The position numbers and the translations under genes are program-made. From Glomus cerebriforme (Eukaryota; Glomeromycota; Glomeromycetes; Glomerales; Glomeraceae): a stretch of DNA of 22,858 bases. The notes below the pieces were generated by a model. That model worked only from the letters and a program-made list of their open reading frames with translations, had not been told where the DNA came from and made no database searches. The DNA is taken from positions 18,237-41,094 of the forward strand of contig QKYT01000896.1 of NCBI GenBank assembly GCA_003550305.1, given 5' to 3'. Below, piece by piece: positions 10,648-19,267 of the stretch. Every line of letters begins with the position of its first letter. Positions within the stretch are counted from its first letter, which is position 1.

Positions 10648-11472
10648 NNNNNNNNNNNNNNNNNNNNNNNNNNNNNNNNNNNNNNNNNNNNNNNNNNNNN
10701 NNNNNNNNNNNNNNNNNNNNNNNNNNNNNNNNNNNNNNNNNNNNNNNNNNNNNNNNNNNNNNNNNNNNNNNNNNNNNNNNNNNNNNNNNNNNNNNNNNNN
10801 NNNNNNNNNNNNNNNNNNNNNNNNNNNNNNNNNNNNNNNNNNNNNNNNNNNNNNNNNNNNNNNNNNNNNNNNNNNNNNNNNNNNNNNNNNNNNNNNNNNN
10901 NNNNNNNNNNNNNNNNNNNNNNNNNNNNNNNNNNNNNNNNNNNNNNNNNNNNNNNNNNNNNNNNNNNNNNNNNNNNNNNNNNNNNNNNNNNNNNNNNNNN
11001 NNNNNNNNNNNNNNNNNNNNNNNNNNNNNNNNNNNNNNNNNNNNNNNNNNNNNNNNNNNNNNNNNNNNNNNNNNNNNNNNNNNNNNNNNNNNNNNNNNNN
11101 NNNNNNNNNNNNNNNNNNNNNNNNNNNNNNNNNNNNNNNNNNNNNNNNNNNNNNNNNNNNNNNNNNNNNNNNNNNNNNNNNNNNNNNNNNNNNNNNNNNN
11201 NNNNNNNNNNNNNNNNNNNNNNNNNNNNNNNNNNNNNNNNNNNNNNNNNNNNNNNNNNNNNNNNNNNNNNNNNNNNNNNNNNNNNNNNNNNNNNNNNNNN
11301 NNNNNNNNNNNNNNNNNNNNNNNNNNNNNNNNNNNNNNNNNNNNNNNNNNNNNNNNNNNNNNNNNNNNNNNNNNNNNNNNNNNNNNNNNNNNNNNNNNNN
11401 NNNNNNNNNNNNNNNNNNNNNNNNNNNNNNNNNNNNNNNNNNNNNNNNNNNNNNNNNNNNNNNNNNNNNNNN
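10648..11472. other. assembly gap (825 N)
   Basis: A run of unknown bases ending in an A homopolymer, 51 bp before the F-box start codon. It hides the proximal promoter region of the F-box gene. Any open frame drawn across it is meaningless. Confidence 0.98.
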
Positions 11473-11523
11473 AAAAAAAAAAAAAAAACTCATTTTATTT
11501 AAAAAGTTTATAAAAAAAAAATC

Positions 11524-13518
11524 ATGGCTCCTTTCTTACCAACAGATTGTTTATCTCAAATATTTCGAAATCTTGAAAAAGATCAAAAATCATTATATTC
11601 ATGTATATTGGTAAACCGATTATGGTGTGCCACATCAATCGAATTTTTATGGAGTCGTCCATTTCATTTTTTATATACATGTCCAACTTCTTGTTCTTGT
11701 GATGAATTTATGAGAATTGAAAGATCTTCAAAATTAATTCAAGTATATTTAAGTTGTTTAAATGAAAAAGAAAAATTATCATTAATGGAAAATAAAGTTC
11801 GTTTACCTTTATCAGTACAACAAAAACCTTTATTTGATTATGCTGGTTTCATAAGATATTTGGATTTGGATGAATTTTATACTGCTATAAGAGATTGGAT
11901 TGAATTCGCTCATGTCGTTAGTAAAGAAGAAGAAATTCGTGAAGCTATGGAATCTAGAAAAAAATCAAAAAAATTGAATAAAAAATTAAAATTATCTACT
12001 CTTGTCAAATTTTTATCAAAATCTATGCGTTATCATAATAAAAGAAAATCTTTAAGTGATAGGGAAAGCGTAAATAGTGTAAGCACGGGTCATAGTGGTA
12101 CAAGTAGTACAAGTGGTAATAATAATAATAATAATCCACCTCCTAGTCCAATCCTTCCTCATCCACGTGAAAGATTGATCACGGAATTTTTATGTAAATT
12201 ATTAATGAGAAGATGTACTACTTTAAAACAATTATCTATTGATAAAACTTATTTAACAAGAATTGAAGGTTCAAGATGTATAACTTTACCTCCTTTAATT
12301 GATAGATTTAATAATCATCGTTTTATACCTGATCAATATCTTTCTTTACCATCATATCCTGGTTCTATTAATTGTTTATCTCATTTAAGTGAATTCATTT
12401 GTACTACTCGACAATCAAAAACAAAATTATTTGATTCTCTTTCTGAAGTTTCTCATCGTATTCATACTATTGTAGTTACTATGACTTATCATTCTAATGG
12501 TTGGTGTGGAACTCGTTCTCGTCGTGAGGTTATTGAATTAGAAGATGAAGCGAAAAGTTTAGCAAATTTAATTAGAGTACAACATTCTTTACAAAATTTT
12601 GAATTAACTCAATGTGAAGTTGGTTCAACTATTGTCATTCAATCATTACAAACTCAATCAAAATCTTTACGTTCAATATGTTTTGATTCTGTTAGTTTTT
12701 GGGGTTGGGATCCTTTAACTCCTTTATCTGAATGTAATTTATTACAAAAACTTGATTTTAAATCTTGTCATGGTTTAACTCCTGAATTATTGGAACCTTT
12801 AACAAGAATTAAATTTTATAATCTTTCAACTATATTAATGGATAATTCTTCAGCTCCTGCTTATTTTCTTGATAAGATTATTAAAAATTCTGGTCGTAAT
12901 ATTCATACTTTAAATCTTGGACAATTTAAACCTCATTCAAATATTCATATTATTAAAACTGTAGCAAAATATTGTCCAAATTTAACAAGTTTTAGTTCTT
13001 ATATTGATCGTGATGAAATTGATCATTTAATTACATTATTTACTTTATGTACAAACCTTTCTTCTGTTACTTTAACTGGTTCTCGTAATCCTGAAATTAA
13101 TATAGATGAAATGTTTCTTCAATTGGCTAAACAAGATTTATTAAGTATAAAAGAACTTAATATATTAGGAGCTTGGTCATTTAAATCTGAATCATTACGT
13201 CAATTCTTAATGTATTCAAAAGCTCCTATACATACTTTAAGTATTGATAATTATTGTTTCACTGATGAACATTTAAATGTCGTTATACGTAGTTTACAAA
13301 ATACTTTAAAAATATTAAGATTAAGAATACATGTAAGAAATCGATTAAATGAAGATTCGATCGCTCATGCAAAAGAATTTGTTGATGTATTAGAAATTGA
13401 AAATTTTGAATATAATTATAGGGTAAGCAATAACAATAATATTAATGGTGGTGATAGTATTTTTAAACATAAATTTTGTAAAAAATATTGGATGGATAGG
13501 AGATCAAGAGAGGAATAA
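11524..13518 (+). CDS. F-box protein with C-terminal leucine-rich repeat region
   Basis: An intronless frame of 664 residues. The ATG is the first after an in-frame TAA at 11500-11502, so the start is secure. Residues about 3-47 form an F-box: LPTDCLSQIF, then SLYSCILVNRLWC and IEFLWSRPF, the Skp1-binding helix set. A Lys-rich segment (144-176) and a Ser/Asn/Pro low-complexity linker (about 177-212, with a six-Asn run) precede about 400 residues of irregular leucine-rich repeats with patterns such as LQNFELTQCEV and LLQKLDFKSCHGLT. By family, it is probably a substrate receptor of an SCF (Skp1-Cullin-F-box) ubiquitin ligase, with the LRR region binding the target; the target is unknown. Such genes are greatly expanded in Rhizophagus. 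The C-terminus holds another Asn run and a basic end. Codon use is AT-rich like its neighbours. The upstream region is largely lost in the assembly gap. Confidence 0.9.
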   Translation: MAPFLPTDCLSQIFRNLEKDQKSLYSCILVNRLWCATSIEFLWSRPFHFLYTCPTSCSCDEFMRIERSSKLIQVYLSCLNEKEKLSLMENKVRLPLSVQQKPLFDYAGFIRYLDLDEFYTAIRDWIEFAHVVSKEEEIREAMESRKKSKKLNKKLKLSTLVKFLSKSMRYHNKRKSLSDRESVNSVSTGHSGTSSTSGNNNNNNPPPSPILPHPRERLITEFLCKLLMRRCTTLKQLSIDKTYLTRIEGSRCITLPPLIDRFNNHRFIPDQYLSLPSYPGSINCLSHLSEFICTTRQSKTKLFDSLSEVSHRIHTIVVTMTYHSNGWCGTRSRREVIELEDEAKSLANLIRVQHSLQNFELTQCEVGSTIVIQSLQTQSKSLRSICFDSVSFWGWDPLTPLSECNLLQKLDFKSCHGLTPELLEPLTRIKFYNLSTILMDNSSAPAYFLDKIIKNSGRNIHTLNLGQFKPHSNIHIIKTVAKYCPNLTSFSSYIDRDEIDHLITLFTLCTNLSSVTLTGSRNPEINIDEMFLQLAKQDLLSIKELNILGAWSFKSESLRQFLMYSKAPIHTLSIDNYCFTDEHLNVVIRSLQNTLKILRLRIHVRNRLNEDSIAHAKEFVDVLEIENFEYNYRVSNNNNINGGDSIFKHKFCKKYWMDRRSREE

Positions 13519-14582
13519 GAAAAAAAAAAATTATATTTTTTTGGTGTTTTTTAATTTTTTTTTCGGGTGTTTTTTAATTTTTTTTCGGGTGTTTTTAACG
13601 CTGGATAGTTAAAAGAACAATTTTTTTGTAAAATTTTTATTTTTTATTTTATTATTTTTATTTTTTTATAATGAACAATTCGAACAATTATTTTTTTAAA
13701 AAAATTTCTTTATTTTTAGTATAATCATTTTTTCATTAGTAATTTTTTTTTTAATTAGTTAATTTTATTATACCAATTGTATCACTTAATTAATCGTACC
13801 TAATTTTTATCATATATTCTTAATATTTAGTTTACTCCATAAATTCTTATCGTGGATTAGGAAGGTGAAGTTTTTTTTTTATTACTCAAAAATTAAAAAC
13901 TTTCACTTTTTGTATAATAATAATATATATATACTACATGTGTTTTTTTTTGTAATATTTTAATAATAATTTTTTTTTTTCACAAAAGTTAAAAATAGGA
14001 TATTTTAGTTTGTAATTTTTTTGTTGTTGTTAATTGGAATAGTTAGGTTTTTATGTTACGCGTGAACGATGGCGTCAGTTCTTTATGTAAATTTAAATAT
14101 TGTAATTCTAAATTAAATTAAAAAAAAATTATTATTTTTTTAATTTAATTAATAAAAAAAAAGTTTATCAATTATATTTTGTTTGGTGAAATGTTTGCGT
14201 CTTTTTAATGAACAAATGTAAATTGACTTTACGTCCTTTACGTCTTTGTCACGTGATAATTTATGTCAGATATTGCTGCGATTATTTATTGTGTAATAGC
14301 CCGCTCACGCGTTTTATATATTTTCGTGAATAATTATGTCGGCGATGAAAAATTTATAAATTATGTTTTTAAAATTGTTGTATTTAGTCCAAATTTTATA
14401 ATTATAATTTGAATAATTTATTTATAATAAATGTATGTTATTTTAAATTACAAACTAAGAAAATTTGTAAGAACAATGACGGTATCTTACTACTCTAGAT
14501 TCTTAGTGTTTAAAATAATTCAAAAATAAAATAAAAAATATATATATTCAAAGAAATAAAACGAAAAAAAACATCTTCAAAA
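13519..14582. other. convergent intergenic region between F-box and kinase genes
   Basis: No gene is seen between the F-box TAA and the kinase TAA. The sequence is poly-T/A rich with scattered more complex words such as 'cacgtgataatt' (14251) and 'gctcacgcgttttat' (14303), which are partly kept in both downstream copies. It must contain the 3' UTRs of both genes. Confidence 0.6.
13541..13600. repeat. three copies of a 22-23 bp 'cgggtgttttttaatttttt' unit
   Basis: Just after the F-box stop codon, 'gggtgttttttaatttttttt' recurs with starts at about 13543, 13566 and 13588. The third copy runs into 'taacgctggatag', the start of the segment duplicated at 19268. The repeat may mark the 5' breakpoint of that duplication. 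Confidence 0.6.
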
Positions 14583-15046
14583 TTATAATTCATCCGTATC
14601 TAAATATATGTATATATAAAAAATCATTAAACCAATTTTTTTAACGAAATTCAAATTAAAAAAAAAACATTTTTAATAATTTTTTTACCATCAGGAATTT
14701 CAAATTCATTTTGTTCTTCTGAATGGAGATTTGGATTATTGTATATCTCATCTTCATCTATAAACGAATATAAAATTAGTCATTATCATTATAAAGCTTA
14801 AATGATTATTTTTACGTACCATCAATATCAACATGACGTTTCTTTATTTGTTGTGGAATTATCACTTCATTATAATCAACTTGATCATCTAAAAAAAAAT
14901 TTATATGAATGTATTTTGCGAATTAACAAATAATAAAATTAATTCTACTTACCATTCTTTGAGCTTACTTGTGGCTCATTAAATACTTTGGATGAGTCGT
15001 TTTCGCTATTATCTTAAATTATCAAATACTTTTTCATTTAATTTAT
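13592..15046. repeat. segmental duplication, copy A (intergenic region plus kinase tail exons)
   Basis: This segment runs from 'taacgctggatagttaaaagaacaa' downstream of the F-box gene through the kinase 3' flank and its exons 9 to 6. It reappears in the same orientation at 19268 to about 20588 (copy B) and in part at about 20586-21140 (copy C). Shared landmarks include 'tgtatcacttaattaatcgtacctaatttt', 'tggattaggaaggtgaag', 'ccatcaggaatttcaaatt' and 'tttctttatttgttgtggaattatcact'. Copy A is the functional one, because its exons are intact. Identity is judged by eye; small indels are frequent. Confidence 0.85.
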
Positions 15047-16947
15047 ATTTCAGTAAAAAAAAATAGAACGAATAGTTTATTAAATAAAATTACCTTCAAA
15101 AGTATAACTGCTTGATTTATTAAAATCATCAACTAAAAAGCAAAAAACAAATCAATATTTATTAATTGATAATTTTTATAAATTTAAATAAATACTTACT
15201 ATTATCAGGAATTTTATAGTTACATGGTTTACTATGAAATGCTATTAAATTAAAAGCGTAAAAGGTGTAATTAAATATTTATAGATAATAATGATTTAAA
15301 TAGAAATTACTATACCTTCTTGTTCTTCTAGTAAATTAAAAAAGATATTTTAATAATAATATATTTATAATAATAAAAATCAAATAAACAAAATAATCAT
15401 ACCGACCTTCTGTTGCATTCTTTGGTTCAGGTAGATTTTCAAATTGGTACACTTCACTTGTAAATAATCTGCTACTGGTATAATTTGTTTCTGTATTGCC
15501 ATCTCTATTTATTTCTAAATTATTATTTGTTTTTGGTTCAAATAATCGGAATAAATTAANTTTTTTTTTAAAAAAGTTTATCATATTTTTATTTTTTTTT
15601 AATTTAATTTGATTATATGATAAATTCATTTCTTTTATTTTAACGTAGAGTGTATCAATCTCAGGTCTTTTTAATGGATTAGCATCCCAACATTGTTCTA
15701 TTAAACTTTTATATTCTAAAGGAGTCCCTGATACAATTTTTGGTCTCATGCCATTTATAATATCAGTTACAAGATCGTAATCATATTCATAATTTATAAA
15801 TGGAGGTTGTCCAGATGAAATTTCCCACATAAGCATTGCAAAACTATAGATATCAGATGCAAAAGTATATTCTTTTCCAGCAATAACTTCAGGTGCTATA
15901 TAAGGAAGATTTCCATATATACTTGTTGATGGTTTATCAGCAGGTCCACAAAATCCAAGATCACTAATGTACCAATAATCACCAAATTGCGAATACAATA
16001 TATTTCCAGAATGCAAATCTCTATGAATTGCTTTCTCTCTTTTAATTTTTTCAAGTGCAAGAATTATTTCGTAAGTAATTCCAATTCTTTCTTTCCATGT
16101 AAGTCGATTACGATTTTGTTGTAAATATTCTCTTAAATTTACATCCATTTTGTTTATTACAAGCATATAATTTCCATTTGATGGATCTTGTGTTAAACCA
16201 TAACATTGGACAATCTCTGCCCATTTATTACTTATAGTTAAATGTGATTTCGCCTATAAAAATTAATATAAAAATTTTATAATTTGTATAAATGATTTAA
16301 CCGTTAATTTCTTTTTGAATACTTTGACTACATACCTCTTCAAACCAATTTTGATTTGCACTTTCAACATTTTCTAATTTTTTAAGTATTACTTTCATTA
16401 CCAGATTTTGTATTTCAGGTCTTTTAATCCTTATTAATTGTCGCTCTTTAGAATCCCATTCTTCATATTGTCCATCAATCCAATCTGCTGTATAAATTTC
16501 AGAACATCCACCTTTTGTTAGATATTTAATATTTTTTAAATTATTATATGGGATCCATTCAATTATGTTCCCTGGTATAAGCGTTTCCATTTGACATTTT
16601 TGTATTAAATTATCAATATCATTATTTCCTGATGTCCAATTTGAAAAGTTCGCTTTTAAATAATTTCGAACACAATATTCACAATATAATGTAGCTAAAC
16701 ATTTTTGATTACAATTTTCACAAATTCTTTTTGTTCCTGAATTAAAAAGAATTTTATCTCGGTCATAAGCTCTATTTAGTAATCTTATTGCCTCAGTTTT
16801 TTCATCTTTTGTAAGAGATTTATCAGTAAGAATCATTTGTTGTCGAAATTTAAATTGTTTGTGTATATCATTATGAATATTAGTATCTGTTAATGTAGTT
16901 GCTTTATTATTTGTTGCATAAATTAAATCATATCTAATAGAAAACAT
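14583..16947 (-). CDS. TKL-like protein kinase with multi-micro-exon acidic tail
   Basis: Nine minus-strand exons: 16947-16336, 16253-15407, 15327-15316, 15241-15200, 15132-15094, 15012-14953, 14888-14820, 14757-14689 and 14599-14583, giving 588 residues. An in-frame TAA 27 bases upstream fixes the ATG as first. The N-terminal leader contains LTKDEKTEAIRLL, followed by C76-x2-C-x9-C-x2-C92 (probable zinc binding). Kinase domain: TKGGCSEIY loop (144-152), VILK lysine 189, IHRDLHSGN with catalytic Asp283, DLG 302-304, APE 324-326, DIYSFAMLM. All core residues are present, so an active Ser/Thr/Tyr kinase is predicted. After intron 1 (phase 0) all introns are phase 1, and exons 3-8 are 12, 42, 39, 60, 69 and 69 nt, encoding an acidic, probably disordered tail ending in DTDEL. 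N at 15560 makes residue 436 unknown. The intron 2 donor (GTCGGT) is weak. Paralogue of the gene at 4106. Substrates are unknown. Confidence 0.85.
15315..15406 (-). other. weak/alternative 5' splice site and 12-nt micro-exon
   Basis: Exon 2 ends G|GTCGGTATGA, with two possible donors 5 bases apart. The first (GTCGGT, weak match) joins in frame to the 12-nt exon at 15327-15316 and on to the long acidic tail. The second (GTATGA, better match) leads to a stop soon inside exon 4. Retention of intron 2 adds about 22 mostly hydrophobic residues before TAA at 15336. Confidence 0.55.
15560..15560. other. ambiguous base inside kinase coding exon
   Basis: A single N borders a nine-T run. The frame is kept if it counts as one base. 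The run encodes part of a Lys/Phe-rich linker after the kinase domain, so homopolymer length error is the likely cause. Confidence 0.9.
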
Positions 16948-17154
16948 AATACAATTAATTTTCTTATAAAGCTCTTAATTAATTATTTATTAAAAGAAAA
17001 CTGCTTTTGAAACTAAAAAAAAATGATGAATTGCGGGGAAGGTTCATATTTATCCATTTCATAACTCCGAATGTGTAACTGAATGTGTACGTCATGTGCC
17101 ACAAATTGCAAATATTTTGGCGATCAATTTTCAATAATTTGTATTTTTCTTGAT
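16948..17154. other. upstream region of the kinase, no clear element
   Basis: This is the presumed promoter and 5' UTR of the minus-strand kinase. It contains an in-frame TAA at 16975-16977 just upstream of the ATG. Nothing else can be named. Confidence 0.4.
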
Positions 17155-17824
17155 TAGAGGTCGGAACCGGATGTACCAAACCAGTTTTGGACCAGTTCCA
17201 ACCGGTTTTCAGAACAATTCGGGTCAACCGGTTTCAGATTACGAAAATCGGGTTGCTTTAAAACGGGTGTAAGTGAGAACCGGTTGCTAAAGCCGTTAAG
17301 CCAGTTGATGTGAATAATTCTGGTCAGAATTATAATCCCAGCCAGAGTTATGACACTTTCCAAATAAGGAAAGGTAAACGACATATTTCGGGCCAAATTC
17401 ATAGTGCTTGCCCGAAAATTATGAAAATAAAGATTTTCACCCGGTGGCTAAACTTTTACTAGGTTTAGCAGGTTAGCAGGTTTAGAATATAGTATTTCTC
17501 AATAATTTATTATAATTCTTACAATTTATCATAGTTTATCATAATTACTCAATAATTACTCAATAATTTCTCGTAATTTCTCATATTTTCTCATAAAATT
17601 CTAATTATCATGATTTATCATAATTCCTCATAATTCCTCAATAATTTCTAAAAATTTATTTATAATTATGTGGTCAGTAGCCAGTCCGCCAGTACTATGG
17701 ATTTGGTCTGGATTACGGTAATTACACAGGAAAATTTATGCGCGCGACCAGTTTACGTAAAACCGGTTTAAAACGGGTTGGATCCGATTTGTTTAAACCC
17801 AGTTTTCAAAAACACTAATCTCTA
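17155..17824. mobile_element. hAT-like non-autonomous element with aaCCGGtt subterminal words
   Basis: This stretch is more GC-rich than its surroundings and rich in 'aaccggtt' words (for example near 17199, 17227, 17279 and 17761). The left edge reads TAGAGGTCGGAACCGG and the reverse complement of the right edge reads TAGAGATTAGTGTTTTTG, with related subterminal 'aaaactgg/ccagtttt' words on both sides. This resembles the TAGNG-type ends of hAT elements. No transposase frame is present. An 8-bp target duplication is not evident (ttcttgat versus attgaatc), so the copy is old or the ends are misjudged. Confidence 0.4.
17495..17650. repeat. degenerate short tandem repeat (TCATAATTnCTCAATAAT-like)
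   Basis: Units such as 'ctcaataattactcaataattt', 'ctcgtaatttctcatattttctcata' and 'cataattcctcataattcctcaataatttc' repeat with a period of about 10-12 bases inside the hAT-like element. This is typical of an internal minisatellite in a non-autonomous transposon. Confidence 0.6.
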
Positions 17825-18521
17825 ATTGAATCATCCGTGATAAAACCCGTTTGTCACACTTTTTGCACTACGAAAATTGAACAATTCAAAATTTTCATAT
17901 ATTTCATGTAGTTATATTGTTTTTTTTATATTATAATTATTGTATTATGACAAAGTTTACGTGGTGCAAGTATACAATATTTACACAATATTGTATTTTA
18001 CTTTTTCCATGTTTAGTACTTTTTAAGTAATTTCTACCAACTTTTGGTTCAGGAATAGGCTGGATTATATTAAAAATTAATATCTTTGTATTTACAATAA
18101 ACTGAAAAAAAAATAAAAACAATTATTTCATATTTATACCACGGAGAAATTTTCTAAAAATTATTATAGTAAAAATGTAATATTGAACATAATAAATATT
18201 AAAAATATAGCACTTAAAATATTATTTTTGGATATAAAAAGAAACATTAATTATTAAAAATTGAATTTGAAGAAATTTCCTGAAGGGGGTTTTTGATAAG
18301 AAAGTGGACGTGAAAAAATATGAAAGAAAAAAAAAAGGATAATATTATGATAAGAAAGTAGACGCGAAAAAATGTAAAAGAAAAAAGGATAACGCGAGAA
18401 GAAATATGATGCAAAAAAATGTGAAAGAAAAAAATGATTATACGAAAAGAAAAATGCTGGTAAATTAAAAAGTCTAATAGTTAAAATGGTTATTGTATAT
18501 GACGGAACCGTGATATAAAAC
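17825..18521. other. AT-rich intergenic region with a minisatellite
   Basis: No convincing gene. A short minus-strand frame at 17937-18122 containing 'PIPEPKVGRNYLKSTKHGKSK' is isolated and unrecognised; it is preceded by a plausible splice acceptor but has no partner exon in view. The 18295-18450 minisatellite is listed separately. Confidence 0.45.
18295..18450. repeat. minisatellite, about 50-bp unit, three decaying copies
   Basis: 'gataagaaagtggacgtgaaaaaatatgaaag' at 18295 recurs as 'gataagaaagtagacgcgaaaaaatgtaaaag' at 18349 and more weakly from about 18393. The units are purine-rich and decay to the right. No coding frame persists across the copies. Confidence 0.65.
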
Positions 18522-18551
18522 AGTTATTCCACGGATTCCCGTGGAATAACT
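18522..18551. repeat. perfect 13-bp inverted repeat (hairpin, 4-base loop)
   Basis: AGTTATTCCACGG (18522-18534) and CCGTGGAATAACT (18539-18551) are exact reverse complements around ATTC. A 13/13 arm match with mixed base content is unlikely by chance. It may be a subterminal repeat of a transposon remnant or a structured transcript end. Confidence 0.75.
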
Positions 18552-18581
18552 ATTACTTATTAAACATTTGAATCAGAAGAC

Positions 18582-18689
18582 TCAGAAGGGGAGACAGCAG
18601 ACATAACATGCTTGGGTCTTTTTTCTCGATTTATGGCTAAAAGTGACATCTGACGCAATAAGCTTTCGTTTATTTATTGACTTACTTTG
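18582..18689 (-). pseudogene. possible degraded protein tail, Lys-rich with C-x2-CC
   Basis: One minus-strand frame reads QSKSINKRKLIASDV, then a Lys/Arg-rich part and 'CYVCCLPF' before TGA. A second overlapping frame starts MSLLAINREKRPKHV and ends PSESSDSNV. Neither has an upstream continuation. The Lys/Arg-rich segment followed by paired cysteines is reminiscent of the C-terminal cysteine region of piggyBac-type transposases, and the hairpin lies 31 bp away. This is a weak guess. Confidence 0.15.
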
Positions 18690-18699
18690 TCAAAAGTCA

Positions 18700-19267
18700 T
18701 TTATAACTAAAAAATTGTGATTGATCGAACAAAACTTGTGGAATTAATTGAAACTTTCGTTTAACATCAATTTTTATTAGATCGTAAAAGTATATTTTAT
18801 TGATAAGGAATGTATGGAAGGAACGATAATTAAATGATAATTTTTTTTTAGTTAAGAACTGAAAAAAATGTAATTTAAAAGTTGTAATTTTTTGCATATT
18901 AAATATGTTTTTTAATGATTTTTTGTATAATATCTGAATGTTTAAATTCGTGGACATTAATTAAGCCTTTTTTTTTATTTGATTGGCAAAAATTCTTCGT
19001 CATAATCAGATTATTCTCTTAAACATCAGAAATATTTGTACTATTGTTTAATAAGCATTTGATTTTATAAATAATAATTTATGGAAAATTTTTATGTATA
19101 TTGATAGAACTGATTTATATTTTGGAATGCATCAGAATTGTAAAAGAAATAATTATCCGGTATAAACGTTATACTAAAATATTAAATATTTTCCATTATG
19201 TGCTTTAAAAATACTGCACTAATTATGATTATGACATAAAGAATCGATCAAATTGAATATTTTGAAG
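18700..19267. other. AT-rich intergenic region, nothing recognised
   Basis: A minus-strand frame of 86 codons (18697-18957) is rich in Phe, Lys, Ile and Leu, matches no family known to me, and has the composition expected of chance frames here. No RNA gene or clear repeat was seen. Confidence 0.4.

Noticed and set aside
10394..11513. Plus- and minus-strand frames next to or across the N gap
   Set aside because: Mostly unknown bases or homopolymer translation; no evidence of coding.
16979..17402. Two overlapping minus-strand 82-codon frames
   Set aside because: They lie in the kinase upstream region and the hAT-like repeat; both depend on non-coding repeat words and share no recognisable domain.
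17495..17650. Possible CRISPR-like or regularly spaced array
   Set aside because: Spacing is irregular, units are about 10-12 bp and degenerate, and the sequence is eukaryotic; it is a simple minisatellite.
18697..18957. Minus-strand 86-codon frame
   Set aside because: AT-rich composition, no homologous motif, no credible exon partners.
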